This document shows positions 37,616 to 46,903 of a DNA stretch of 64,000 bases, in pieces. The stretch comes from Marinobacter iranensis (lineage in GTDB: Bacteria > Pseudomonadota > Gammaproteobacteria > Pseudomonadales > Oleiphilaceae), in contig NZ_JANCMW010000007.1 of NCBI RefSeq assembly GCF_029207565.1, positions 1-64,000 of the forward strand. The letters run 5' to 3'. A model generated the notes under the pieces. It was not told the DNA's origin. It worked only from the letters and a program-made list of their open reading frames with translations, and did no database searches. The translations under genes were made by a program, and so were the position numbers. Positions within the stretch are counted from its first letter, which is position 1. Every line of letters starts with the position of its first letter.

Positions 37616-38185
37616 ATGGAAAGAGAAAAGGTCCCGATCATCAAATCCATGCTCTGGCTGGTACCGGCCACCTGGTCCCAACTGCGTACCCTGGGCATGG
37701 TGTTTATGCACAGCTTTCGCAAGCGGGAGACGGTGAACTACCCGGAGCAGGAAGTCTATCTGCCTCCCCGCTACCGGGGTCGCATCGTGCTGACCCGCGA
37801 CCCGGACGGCGAGGAGCGCTGCGTGGCCTGCAACCTGTGCGCGGTGGCCTGCCCGGTGGATTGCATCTCCCTGCAGAAAGGCGAGCAGGAAGACGGTCGC
37901 TGGTACCCGGAGTTCTTCCGCATCAACTTTTCCCGCTGCATCTTCTGCGGCATGTGCGAGGAAGCCTGCCCGACCTCCGCCATCCAGCTGACGCCGGATT
38001 TCGAGATGGGAGAGTACGACCGGCAGCAACTGGTCTACGAAAAAGAGGACCTGCTGATCAATGGCCCCGGCAAGGACCATGACTATCACTTCTACAAGGT
38101 GGCGGGCATGGCCATTGGTGGTAAGGACAAGGGCGAGGCGAGCAACGAGGAGGCACCGGAAGATGTGCGCACCCTGCTGCCTTGA
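37616..38185 (+). CDS. nuoI: NADH-quinone oxidoreductase subunit I
   Basis: A 189-residue subunit with two [4Fe-4S] ferredoxin motifs: [15 protein letters not shown] (N6a) and [15 protein letters not shown] (N6b), each Cys-x2-Cys-x2-Cys-x3-Cys-Pro. It passes electrons to NuoB. ATG 37616 follows an AGGAGG site at 37606-37611 and is preferred over the upstream in-frame 37598. Confidence 0.95.
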   Translation: MEREKVPIIKSMLWLVPATWSQLRTLGMVFMHSFRKRETVNYPEQEVYLPPRYRGRIVLTRDPDGEERCVACNLCAVACPVDCISLQKGEQEDGRWYPEFFRINFSRCIFCGMCEEACPTSAIQLTPDFEMGEYDRQQLVYEKEDLLINGPGKDHDYHFYKVAGMAIGGKDKGEASNEEAPEDVRTLLP

Positions 38186-38203
38186 CCGGACAAGGAGATC
38201 CTG

Positions 38204-38731
38204 ATGGAACTGGCTTTCTACCTCAGTGGACTGGTGGCGGTGTTGGCCACCGTTGGCGTAATTACCGGTACCAGTCCGGTCCATGCGGTAGTGTACCTGA
38301 TCGTTTCGCTGATTGCCGTGGCGCTGGTGTTCTTTGCCCTGGGTGCGCCGTTTGCCGGTGCCCTGGAGATCATCGTCTACGCCGGGGCGATCATGGTGCT
38401 GTTTGTGTTCGTGGTGATGATGCTCAATCTCAGGTCGGAGGCGGAACGGGACCAGGTCCTAAACCACCCCCGCTACTGGATAGGGCCGACCCTGCTGGCG
38501 CTGATACTGCTGGGCGCATTGGTGGCGTTGATGAGCCAGGGCGGTGTGGCCAAAGTCATTGACGGCGAACTGCTGACTGCCCGGGCCGTGGCACTGACCC
38601 TGTTCGGGCCCTGGCTGATGGTGGTGGAACTGGCAGCCATCCTGCTGTTGGCGGCACTGGTGACCGCTTCCCACGTGGGCCGGCGCGGCAACCCGCTTCG
38701 TAACCTTCACAACCGGGGAGGCAACGGATGA
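38204..38731 (+). CDS. nuoJ: NADH-quinone oxidoreductase subunit J
   Basis: A 175-residue subunit with five membrane helices. The third helix, [22 protein letters not shown], contains the conserved Tyr and the pi-bulge region. It is part of the proton-transfer E-channel with NuoA and NuoK. A GGAG site precedes ATG 38204. Confidence 0.94.
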   Translation: MELAFYLSGLVAVLATVGVITGTSPVHAVVYLIVSLIAVALVFFALGAPFAGALEIIVYAGAIMVLFVFVVMMLNLRSEAERDQVLNHPRYWIGPTLLALILLGALVALMSQGGVAKVIDGELLTARAVALTLFGPWLMVVELAAILLLAALVTASHVGRRGNPLRNLHNRGGNG

Positions 38732-39036
38732 CAGGTATACCCATGGAGCACGGACTGATCCTGGCGGCCATCCTGTTCAGCCTCGGGCTGTTGGGGCTGA
38801 TGCTGCGCCGCAACATGTTGTTTGTGCTGATGAGCCTGGAAGTGATGCTCAACTCGGCAGCGTTGGCCTTCGTGGTAGGCGCCACCGCCTGGAACCAGCC
38901 AGACGGGCAGGCCATGTTCCTGCTGGTGATCACCCTGGCGGCGGCGGAAGCCAGTGTTGGGCTGGCGCTGATGATCCAGCTCTACCAGCGGTTCCGCTCC
39001 CTTAATCTCGATGCAGCCAGCAGGATGCGTGGATGA
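38728..39036 (+). CDS. nuoK: NADH-quinone oxidoreductase subunit K
   Basis: A 102-residue subunit of three helices, homologous to MrpC. Conserved Glu residues are in [15 protein letters not shown] and [14 protein letters not shown], both needed for proton pumping in this family. The start overlaps nuoJ by 4 bases; ATG 38743 is an alternative because relatives begin near MEHGL. Confidence 0.94.
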   Translation: MTGIPMEHGLILAAILFSLGLLGLMLRRNMLFVLMSLEVMLNSAALAFVVGATAWNQPDGQAMFLLVITLAAAEASVGLALMIQLYQRFRSLNLDAASRMRG

Positions 39037-40901
39037 TGGCATTGGCGGTGATACTCTCGTTCCTGTTTCCCCTGGCGGGCACACTGATACTGGCCTTTTC
39101 CGCCGGCCGCCTGGGTGCCCGTGCCAGCTCGCTTATCGGGGTGGGCAGTGTCGGGCTGGCGGCGCTGGCGACCGCGTGGTTGGTGATAACGCACTCCGGC
39201 GGTAGCGAAACCGTCACCCTGTGGACCTGGATTGCGGTGGGGGACTTCCAACCTACTATTGGTCTGGCGGTGGATGGTCTGGCGCTGGTGATGATGTCGG
39301 TGATCACCGGCGTGGGCTTCCTGATTCACCTGTTCGCGGCCTGGTACATGACCGGGGAGGAAGGCATTATCCGCTTCTATGCCTGGATGAACCTGTTTGT
39401 GTTCAGCATGATGCTGCTGGTACTGGGGGATAACCTGCTGTTGCTGTTCCTGGGCTGGGAGGGCGTTGGCTTGTGCAGCTACGGGCTTATCGGCTACTAC
39501 TACCAGAACAGCGCCAACGGCCGGGCCGCCTTCAAGGCTTTTGTGGTGACCCGCATCGGCGACGTGTTCCTGGCCCTGGGGCTGTTCGTGATCTTCATGG
39601 AACTGGGCACCCTGGATATCGCCACGGTTTTGGCCCGGGCGCCGGAACTCTGGGAACGGGGCAGCACCACTGCCAACATGGCGGCATTGCTGGTGCTAGG
39701 CGGCGCCCTGGGTAAATCCGCACAGGTACCGCTGCATACCTGGCTACCCGACGCCATGGCCGGGCCTACCCCGGTGTCAGCGCTGATTCATGCAGCCACC
39801 ATGGTTACAGCGGGTGTTTACCTGATCGCCCGGCTCAATGGCTTGTTCCTCCTGGCGCCGGATGTGCTCTTGCTGGTGGGCATCATTGGTGCCGTCTCGT
39901 TGCTGCTGGCGGCCTTTGCGGCCCTGGCCCAGACCGATATCAAGCGGGTACTGGCGTATTCCACCATGAGCCAGATTGGTTACATGTTCGTGGCCCTGGG
40001 CGTGGGCGCGTTCGATGCCGCCATCTTCCACCTGGTAACCCACGCCTTTTTCAAGGCCCTGTTGTTCCTGTCTGCCGGGGCGGTGATTATCAGCTGCCAC
40101 CATGAGCAGGATATGGGCAAGCTGGGTGGCCTGTGGCGGAAATTGCCGGTGGCCTACGGTGGCTTCCTGGTTGGGGGTGCGGCGTTGGTGGCGTTGCCGC
40201 TGGTTTCCGCCGGCTTCTTCAGTAAGGACGAGATCCTGTGGCAGGCCATGGCGGCGGACCAGACCGGGCTGTTGATCGTCGGCTTGTTGGGTGCTGTGCT
40301 TACCGGTCTCTACACGGTGCGTCTGATCCTCGGTACCTTCCATGGCGAGCCGGGCAGCGACCATGCCCGCCACCCGGAGCCAGGGACCAACCCCGTGACC
40401 CACCACCTGCCGCTGATCGTGCTGGCGATCCTGTCCACCTTTATTGGCGCCTGGGTCTATCCGGGCCTTGGCGAGCTTTTCCCGGAAGCTCCCGGCGAGA
40501 CCATCGAGACCGGCCATACCCTGCTGCAAGTGCTGGCCATGGGTGCGGCCATCGCTGGCCTGTTACTGGCGGCGTGGCTGTTCCTGTGGCAACGGGACTG
40601 GCTGGCGACCAAGGCCAGCTACGGAATCGGCGCGCGCCTGTGGACGATCTGGCACCACGCCTGGGGCTTCGACGCCCTGTTTGACCGGCTTCTGGTACGG
40701 CCCTGGCAGTTAATGGTGAGGTTCCTGCGGGTCGATCTGGTGAACCTGGTGATGAACCTGCCCGCCGTCATGGCACGGGCGCTGAATGCCGGCCTGGTAC
40801 GAAGCCAGAATGGCCGGGTACGCAGTTACGCCCTGGTGATGGTATTCGGGGCCACGGCGATTCTTCTTGCGCTGGCGCTGCTGCCGGGAGGCCCGGCATG
40901 A
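39033..40901 (+). CDS. nuoL: NADH-quinone oxidoreductase subunit L
   Basis: A 622-residue antiporter-like subunit, the distal proton pump with its long lateral helix. Key features: [20 protein letters not shown] with the conserved Glu near residue 144, [26 protein letters not shown] near 236 and the matching broken helices. The start overlaps nuoK by 4 bases and its end overlaps nuoM by 4. Confidence 0.95.
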   Translation: MMALAVILSFLFPLAGTLILAFSAGRLGARASSLIGVGSVGLAALATAWLVITHSGGSETVTLWTWIAVGDFQPTIGLAVDGLALVMMSVITGVGFLIHLFAAWYMTGEEGIIRFYAWMNLFVFSMMLLVLGDNLLLLFLGWEGVGLCSYGLIGYYYQNSANGRAAFKAFVVTRIGDVFLALGLFVIFMELGTLDIATVLARAPELWERGSTTANMAALLVLGGALGKSAQVPLHTWLPDAMAGPTPVSALIHAATMVTAGVYLIARLNGLFLLAPDVLLLVGIIGAVSLLLAAFAALAQTDIKRVLAYSTMSQIGYMFVALGVGAFDAAIFHLVTHAFFKALLFLSAGAVIISCHHEQDMGKLGGLWRKLPVAYGGFLVGGAALVALPLVSAGFFSKDEILWQAMAADQTGLLIVGLLGAVLTGLYTVRLILGTFHGEPGSDHARHPEPGTNPVTHHLPLIVLAILSTFIGAWVYPGLGELFPEAPGETIETGHTLLQVLAMGAAIAGLLLAAWLFLWQRDWLATKASYGIGARLWTIWHHAWGFDALFDRLLVRPWQLMVRFLRVDLVNLVMNLPAVMARALNAGLVRSQNGRVRSYALVMVFGATAILLALALLPGGPA

Positions 40902-42433
40902 TCCTTGTGTGGCTGATCCTGATTCCGTTCGTTGGTGGCCTGTTGTGCTGGCAGGCGGACCTCTGGGGCGACCGGGCACCGCGCTGGATTGCGTTGGCCA
41001 CCATGCTGTTCGTACTGGTGATCAGCGTCGTGCTCTGGATAACCGGCGACTTCGCTCTTCCGGGAGAGAGCAGCCGGCACTGGCTTCTGGAATGGCGAGC
41101 ACCCTGGATACCCCGTTTCGGTATCGAGATTCACCTTGCGATGGATGGCCTGTCGTTGATCCTGGTGGCGCTGACCGGCTTTCTTGGTGCCCTGGCGGTA
41201 CTTTGTTCCTGGCATGAGATTGACCACCGTGTGGGTTTCTTCCACCTGAACCTGCTGTTTATTCTTGGCGGCGTAGTAGGTGTGTTCCTGGCTCTGGACC
41301 TGTTCCTGTTCTTCCTGTTCTGGGAAATGATGCTGGTGCCGATGTATTTCCTGATTGCCCTGTGGGGACACAGCGGCTCGGCAGGCCAGACCCGTATTCG
41401 CGCGGCCACCCGTTTCTTCATCTACACCCAGGCCAGCGGCCTGCTGATGCTGGTGTCGATTATTGCGCTGGTGTTCGTGCACTACTCGAACACCGGGGAG
41501 TTGTCATTCAGCTACGATACCCTGCTGGGTACCGACATTCCGGACGCGCTGGCACCGTGGCTGATGCTGGGCTTTTTCATCGCGTTTGCCGTGAAGCTAC
41601 CGGTGGTGCCGTTCCATGGCTGGCTGCCGGATGCCCACGCCCAGGCACCCACGGCTGGTAGCGTCGACCTGGCCGGCATCCTGTTGAAAACCGCGGCCTA
41701 CGGCATCCTGCGGTTTGCGTTGCCGCTGTTTCCGGAAGAGTCCCAGGCTTTCGCGCCGGTGGCCATGACCCTGGGGCTGGTGGGTATTATCTATGGAGCC
41801 GTGCTGGCTTGCGGGCAGCAGGACATCAAACGCCTGATTGCCTACACCAGTATCTCCCACATGGGCTTTGTGCTGATTGCCTTGTACTCGGGGTCGGAGT
41901 TGGCGATACAGGGCGCCATCATTCTCATGGTGGCTCACGCCTTCTCCAGTGCCGGGCTGTTTATCCTTAGCGGCCAGCTCTATGAGCGTATCCACACCCG
42001 TGACATGCGCATCATGGGCGGCTTGTGGGGGCGTATACCGGTGATCCCCGGATTTACCCTGTGCTTCGTCGCTGCATCCCTGGGTATGCCCGCCACCGCC
42101 AACTTCGTGGGGGAATTCATGGTGCTGTTTGGCACCTTCCCCAGCGCGCCGGTGGTGGTGGTTATTGCCAGTGTCGGGCTGGTCTTGGCGGCGATCTATT
42201 CCCTGCTGCTGATGCAGCGGGTGCACCATGGCCCTGAATACCGCCACGGTGCCCTGGCCGGGCCGGATGCGAGGGAGTACGGCATGATGCTGGTGCTACT
42301 GGTACTGACCCTGGTGGTCGGGCTTTATCCGCAGCCCCTGCTGGACATCACTTTGCCCATTGCCGGCCCGGCGGCGGAACTGTTTCAGGAAGCGGCGACC
42401 GAACTGGCCCATCGGGCAGGGGAGGTGAACTGA
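40898..42433 (+). CDS. nuoM: NADH-quinone oxidoreductase subunit M
   Basis: A 511-residue antiporter-like proton-pumping subunit with about 14 helices. FLFFLFWEMMLVPMYFLIAL near residue 136 contains the conserved Glu and PFHGWLPDAHAQAPTAGSV near 235 is the broken-helix region with Lys/His nearby. It lies between NuoL and NuoN in the membrane arm. Confidence 0.95.
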   Translation: MILVWLILIPFVGGLLCWQADLWGDRAPRWIALATMLFVLVISVVLWITGDFALPGESSRHWLLEWRAPWIPRFGIEIHLAMDGLSLILVALTGFLGALAVLCSWHEIDHRVGFFHLNLLFILGGVVGVFLALDLFLFFLFWEMMLVPMYFLIALWGHSGSAGQTRIRAATRFFIYTQASGLLMLVSIIALVFVHYSNTGELSFSYDTLLGTDIPDALAPWLMLGFFIAFAVKLPVVPFHGWLPDAHAQAPTAGSVDLAGILLKTAAYGILRFALPLFPEESQAFAPVAMTLGLVGIIYGAVLACGQQDIKRLIAYTSISHMGFVLIALYSGSELAIQGAIILMVAHAFSSAGLFILSGQLYERIHTRDMRIMGGLWGRIPVIPGFTLCFVAASLGMPATANFVGEFMVLFGTFPSAPVVVVIASVGLVLAAIYSLLLMQRVHHGPEYRHGALAGPDAREYGMMLVLLVLTLVVGLYPQPLLDITLPIAGPAAELFQEAATELAHRAGEVN

Positions 42434-43872
42434 TGCTGACCCTGGTGAACCTGGTCGCTCTGCTACCGCTGGTCGTTGTTGGTACCACGGCCGTGGTGGT
42501 TATGCTGGGAGTGGCCTGGCAACGACACCACGGTATCACCGCGTGGCTATCGGCGGCGGGTCTGGTTCTGGCATTGGCCTGCCTGCCGGTGGCGTCCACT
42601 GCGCTGTCATCGCCGCCGCTGATGACTATGGACGGGCTGGCCATTATGGGCAGTGTACTGGTGTTGTTGTGCGCGCTGGTGACGGTGGCCCTGAGCCATC
42701 ATTACCTGACCGGCTATATTGGCCCCCGGGAGGAGTTCTACCTGTTGCTCCTGTGTGCCGTCACCGGGGCACTGGGGCTGGTGGCCAGTAACCACCTGGC
42801 GACCCTGTTCATCAGCCTGGAACTGCTGTCGATGCCGCTCTACGGCATGCTGGCCTACAGTTTCCGGGCGGAACGGTCGCTGGAGGCGGGTATCAAGTAC
42901 CTGATCCTGTCTGCTGCCGCCACCGCCTTCCTGCTGTTTGGCATGGCGCTGATCTATGCCCGCACCGGGCGCCTGGACCTGGCGGGCCTGGTTGCGGGGC
43001 TGGCGACCAGCCCGGACGTGTGGAGCCTGGCCGGGGCCGTGCTGATGCTGGTTGGTCTCGGTTTCAAACTTTCCATTGTACCCTTCCACTTGTGGACTCC
43101 GGACGTCTACCAGGGCGGCCCCGCACCGGCCACCATTTTCCTGGCCACGGTCAGCAAGTTGGCGGTGTTCGTACTCTTGCTGCGCCTGGTGATGACGGCG
43201 CCGGCCTTTGATAGTGACTGGCTGGGTACCCTGGTTACCGTGCTGGCGTTGCTTACCATGCTGGGGGGGAATCTGCTGGCCTTGTTCCAGCCCAACCTGA
43301 AGCGCCTGCTGGGGTACTCCTCCATTGCCCACTTTGGCTACCTGATGGTGGCCATCGTCGTGGGAGGGGCTCTGGCGGTGGAAACCGTTGGGGTTTACCT
43401 GATTACCTACCTGGTCACCACCCTGGCGGCCTTTGGCGTGGTTACCCAGCTTTCCAGTCCGTTCAGTGGTGAGGACGCAGCCGGGCTGCACCATTACCGT
43501 GGCCTGTTCTGGCGCCGCCCCTGGCTGGCGGCGGTAATGACGGTGAGTTTCCTGTCCCTGGCGGGTATTCCACTCACCGCTGGCTTTATTGGCAAATTCT
43601 ACGTGCTGGCGCTTGGTGTTGCCGATAGCCGCTGGTGGTTGGTGGGCGGTATCGTGGCCGGTAGCGCCATTGGTTTGTTTTACTACCTGCGGGTGATGGT
43701 CACACTTTACCTGCCGGAACCCGGCATGCGCCGGATGGACGCCACCAATGACTGGGGCAGCCGGATTGGCGGGCTGACGCTACTGGTCGTAGCCGTGTTG
43801 ATCCTGATTTTGGGGATCTACCCGACGCCAATGATTGACTGGGTGGCAGGGCTGTCCACAGCAGCCCTGTAG
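42433..43872 (+). CDS. nuoN: NADH-quinone oxidoreductase subunit N
   Basis: A 479-residue antiporter-like subunit, the third proton pump. It has FISLELLSMPLYGMLAY near residue 125 and PFHLWTPDVYQGGPAPATIFL near 217. The start overlaps nuoM by one base; this is the last gene of the operon, 10 bases before a convergent gene, with no strong terminator between. Confidence 0.95.
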   Translation: MLTLVNLVALLPLVVVGTTAVVVMLGVAWQRHHGITAWLSAAGLVLALACLPVASTALSSPPLMTMDGLAIMGSVLVLLCALVTVALSHHYLTGYIGPREEFYLLLLCAVTGALGLVASNHLATLFISLELLSMPLYGMLAYSFRAERSLEAGIKYLILSAAATAFLLFGMALIYARTGRLDLAGLVAGLATSPDVWSLAGAVLMLVGLGFKLSIVPFHLWTPDVYQGGPAPATIFLATVSKLAVFVLLLRLVMTAPAFDSDWLGTLVTVLALLTMLGGNLLALFQPNLKRLLGYSSIAHFGYLMVAIVVGGALAVETVGVYLITYLVTTLAAFGVVTQLSSPFSGEDAAGLHHYRGLFWRRPWLAAVMTVSFLSLAGIPLTAGFIGKFYVLALGVADSRWWLVGGIVAGSAIGLFYYLRVMVTLYLPEPGMRRMDATNDWGSRIGGLTLLVVAVLILILGIYPTPMIDWVAGLSTAAL

Positions 43873-43882
43873 AACCCGGCCA

Positions 43883-44704
43883 CTAACGTTGTGTCTGTGT
43901 CCCGGTTATCCCTGTTTGTTTCGAGGTTGCCGAAACCGACGAACCGGGACGGGGAAACAGCATGGGAACCCGCGCCCGGTACTGGCGATATTGTTCACCG
44001 AATGTCTTGATCAGGTCTTGTTCCTCAAAGCGTGTTCCCACCAGGATGTAAGCGCTCAGTGCCACGGAGAGAACCAGATGGCCCCAGCTCATAATCGGAA
44101 CAACCCAAAGGCCGATTATCAGGCCGGTCATCATCGGGTGACGCACAAAACGATAAGCGAAGGCAGTGACAAACGCTGGCGGCTCAGGTGTGCGGCGCCG
44201 CAGGTTGTTCCAGGCCTGGCGCAGGCCAATAAAATCGAAGTGATCGACCATAAAGGTTGAACTCACAAGTATCAGCCAACCAGCCAGGTTCACGGCCAGC
44301 ACGATGGCGTACAACATACCCTCTGCATGCCAGATTGCCCCCGGTAAAGGTTGCCAGCAGACAATGATCATGGCCAGCATCAGATTCGAGATCCAAACAA
44401 ACGTGGCCCGCTCAGCGGCTTGCGGGACAACCCGGGTGAGCATGGACTTGAAGGATTGCCTGGCCATTATCGAGTGCTGTAACCCGAACAGCACGATTAA
44501 CCCAGTGTTCACGGCAACCGCGGCAAACGGTGTGGGTGTCTGGAACCAAAGCGCCGGGCCGTCGATGGTCCAGGGCAGAATGATCCCGACCGACCAGCCA
44601 ATGAAGAACATAAAGACGGCCAGGAAGGCGAGATAGGCACTGATGGAGTACAGTAAAACCAGCACTCGTGACTGAGTAGACGATTGTTGGACGGATTGGC
44701 TCAT
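43883..44704 (-). CDS. mddA: Methanethiol S-methyltransferase, MddA-like
   Basis: A 273-residue membrane protein of the NnrU/isoprenylcysteine-methyltransferase-like group. LQHSIMARQSFKSMLTRVVP, FVWISNLMLAMIIVCWQPLP, STFMVDHFDFIGLRQAW and RFVRHPMMTGLIIGLWVVP match MddA, which methylates methanethiol with SAM to dimethyl sulfide. This identification is from memory of the family, so the substrate should be treated as likely rather than shown. ATG 44704 is chosen; the long upstream open frame is not family-like. It is convergent with nuoN. Confidence 0.78.
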   Translation of the reverse strand: MSQSVQQSSTQSRVLVLLYSISAYLAFLAVFMFFIGWSVGIILPWTIDGPALWFQTPTPFAAVAVNTGLIVLFGLQHSIMARQSFKSMLTRVVPQAAERATFVWISNLMLAMIIVCWQPLPGAIWHAEGMLYAIVLAVNLAGWLILVSSTFMVDHFDFIGLRQAWNNLRRRTPEPPAFVTAFAYRFVRHPMMTGLIIGLWVVPIMSWGHLVLSVALSAYILVGTRFEEQDLIKTFGEQYRQYRARVPMLFPRPGSSVSATSKQTGITGTQTQR

Positions 44705-44813
44705 GGCTGCCTCCTTGTGATTCTGGCGATCCGTGCAGTCAGTCTCTCTATCGGCTATCTTGGTTATAAGAGGCATTTTGGAGGAAAAGCGGGACAAACT
44801 GGCCACATTATTC

Positions 44814-45845
44814 ATGCTACGTGTCTTTCTTCTCACATTGCCGCAGTCTTTCGCTTCCGGGGTGATCGGTGCCCAGGACCTCCTCACTGTGGACGACAAC
44901 TTATTGAGCCTGTTGGATGGGCGCACCGACCAGGTAGGTGGCTTATGCTTCGAAACCTTCATGGTGGGCCTGGAGGAAAGGGTGAATACCACCTATGGTC
45001 CCTCCCTCGAGATGGATTTTCGGCTGTCTGACAGTGGTCAGGCTGATATCGTCTATGTTCCACCACTTGCTGTGGTACCCACCGAGCCTTTCACCCTGGA
45101 TGCGCAGGTGATTGCCTGGCTGAAGCAACAGTATGAAGGCGGTGCGCTGATCTGCGCTGCTTGTACCGGGACACTGGCCCTGGGAGCCAGCGGGCTGCTC
45201 GATGGCCAGCCCGCTACAACCCACTGGGCCTTCGCGGATTTGTTCTCGCGCCTGTATCCCGGTGTGGATCTTCGGGCGGAACGTACGCTGATTGCCGGCG
45301 GCCGTGATATGCGCCTGGTGACGGCGGGCGCCCATGCGTCCTGGCATGATCTTATGCTCTATCTGATCCACCGCTACGCTGGTGCTGCGTCGGCCCGACG
45401 GGTGGCCAAGTTGTTTCTCCTGGACTGGCATGAACTTGACCAGAACGCCTACAGTTGCTTCCGGGAGAACTTCCAGCATGAGGATGCGGTGATCCGTTCG
45501 GCCCAGCAGTGGTTTGCGGACAATCTCTCCCACCCGGAACCGGTAAAGGCGATGCTGGAGCGCGTGCAAATTCCCCAGCGCAGCTTTCAGCGCCGGTTTC
45601 GCCAGGCAACCGGTCACACGCCGGTGGGCTACATCCAACACCTGCGGGTGGAAGAGGCCAAGAACCTTCTTGAGAGCACAGAGTTGAGCGTGGAGGATTC
45701 GGCCTGGCGCATTGGCTATGAAGACCCTGCCTATTTCAGGCAGATTTTCCGGCGTATCACCGGTATGACACCTGCCCGATATCGCAAGGCTTTTCGCACG
45801 CCGCCGGATGTGTTGCAACTGCTGCCTGCCCAGGAGTCTCAATAA
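44814..45845 (+). CDS. GlxA-type regulator: DJ-1/PfpI domain plus AraC HTH
   Basis: A 343-residue protein. Residues about 1-170 are a DJ-1/PfpI domain with CAACTGTLALG (nucleophile-elbow Cys) and ATTHW; residues about 220-325 are an AraC HTH with IPQRSFQRRFRQATGHTPVGY. GlxA-family regulators respond to small metabolites; the ligand is unknown. The start is ambiguous: ATG 44814 fits the family, whereas an open frame continues upstream and a GGAGG at 44780 serves no ATG at normal distance. It is divergent from the MddA-like gene. Confidence 0.82.
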   Translation: MLRVFLLTLPQSFASGVIGAQDLLTVDDNLLSLLDGRTDQVGGLCFETFMVGLEERVNTTYGPSLEMDFRLSDSGQADIVYVPPLAVVPTEPFTLDAQVIAWLKQQYEGGALICAACTGTLALGASGLLDGQPATTHWAFADLFSRLYPGVDLRAERTLIAGGRDMRLVTAGAHASWHDLMLYLIHRYAGAASARRVAKLFLLDWHELDQNAYSCFRENFQHEDAVIRSAQQWFADNLSHPEPVKAMLERVQIPQRSFQRRFRQATGHTPVGYIQHLRVEEAKNLLESTELSVEDSAWRIGYEDPAYFRQIFRRITGMTPARYRKAFRTPPDVLQLLPAQESQ

Positions 45846-45851
45846 CCTGTT

Positions 45852-46670
45852 TCAACGCGCTGCAATCGAGAGCGGGTCCAACCGGTAGAAGCCACACAGT
45901 GCCTCGTAAACGTCCGGTTGTTCCTGCTTGAGATGATGGGGCTGCTGGAAGAATGTCTCCGTCAGCACGGCGAAAAACTCGGCGGGTTCGCTGGCACCGT
46001 AAGGATCAAGCCAGGGTTTCTGATGATGGCGGAGTGAGTCCTGCAGATGCTCGTAGGCCCGTGTCATGGTGTCTTGCCAGTGCCGAGCCTGTTCGCCGCT
46101 GAGTGGGGGCGCGCCGTCGGCGGTGCCGTCCAGGTAGTCCAGTTGGTGGGCGAACTCATGGAGGATCACGTTGTGGTGCCCGTCCGGATTGACGGCACCT
46201 TCCTCGCACTCCGCCCATGACAAAACGACCTGGCCGCGGCTGGAGGCTTCACCGGCGCGGATTTCGTTGCTTTCACTGACCACCACCCCGTCGCTTTCAA
46301 CATCCCTGACGTGGTAGGCATCCGGATAGACCAGGATGCTGCGCACCTCATCGAAATCCGAGTAGCTGCGGGCAACGATTAACAGGCAGGCGTGGCTGGC
46401 AATAGTCAGTCGCACGGTGTCGTCCACCTCAAAACCGTCGCAGCCATAAAAGGATTTCTCAGCCAGGAATAGCTGAACGTGGTGTTCCAGTTGCTCCTGG
46501 AGTTTTGGGGGCAGTGTGCGGTACATGGGCAGCTGTGAACGGAGCAATCCCCGCCAGTGTTCCGGGAAAGGTTGTTGCAGTTGCCTTGCCCGCCGCCAGT
46601 TGCGGTAGAAAAACAGGTAGAAAACGGAGAAGGCAATGACAGCCAACGCACAGAGGGTGTAGATCAGCAT
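45852..46670 (-). CDS. mtfA: Zinc peptidase MtfA
   Basis: A 272-residue protein: an N-terminal membrane helix (LIYTLCALAVIAFSVFYLFF) and a gluzincin domain with HEFAHQLDYLDG, the HExxH zinc motif, plus a downstream Glu in SEPAEFFAVLTETFF. E. coli MtfA binds the repressor Mlc and modulates glucose PTS gene expression; E. coli MtfA lacks this N-terminal helix as far as I recall. It is convergent with the GlxA-type gene, 6 bases apart. Confidence 0.88.
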   Translation of the reverse strand: MLIYTLCALAVIAFSVFYLFFYRNWRRARQLQQPFPEHWRGLLRSQLPMYRTLPPKLQEQLEHHVQLFLAEKSFYGCDGFEVDDTVRLTIASHACLLIVARSYSDFDEVRSILVYPDAYHVRDVESDGVVVSESNEIRAGEASSRGQVVLSWAECEEGAVNPDGHHNVILHEFAHQLDYLDGTADGAPPLSGEQARHWQDTMTRAYEHLQDSLRHHQKPWLDPYGASEPAEFFAVLTETFFQQPHHLKQEQPDVYEALCGFYRLDPLSIAAR

Positions 46671-46752
46671 TGGCGAGATTCCGGTGCCTTTTGATGGTTT
46701 GACATTTTAGTTCGGTTTGCTAATTAAATAAGGAGCGGGTGGATACTCATCC

Positions 46753-46780
46753 CGCATCACGCATCACGCATCACGCATCT
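46753..46780. repeat. 7-bp tandem repeat CGCATCA x4
   Basis: Four tandem copies of CGCATCA, the last CGCATCT, fill 46753-46780 in the 233-base spacer between mtfA and the hydrolase gene. No gene or known binding motif overlaps it. It is a simple slippage-prone microsatellite-like repeat. Confidence 0.8.
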
Positions 46781-46903
46781 GAATTCTGATGCCGTTTATC
46801 ATAAGGGTTTGGAAAGCGGTCGTCAGGATACTTTTTGTTCACTTCCTCTCAGTGGTAGCCACCAGGTTGTTCCGTGGCATGGAAGCACCAAGGGACATGC
46901 TCC

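Noticed and set aside
43899..43950. Inverted repeat GTCCCGGTT/AACCGGGAC near the nuoN end, as terminator
   Set aside because: It lies inside the MddA-like coding sequence, its arms are 34 bases apart and no T-run follows.
44705..44992. 5' extension of the MddA-like frame by 96 codons
   Set aside because: The added residues are basic and unlike the family, and overlap the divergent GlxA-type gene.
46753..46780. Short direct repeats considered as a CRISPR array
   Set aside because: The units are 7 bases with no spacers and no cas genes nearby, so this is a simple tandem repeat.
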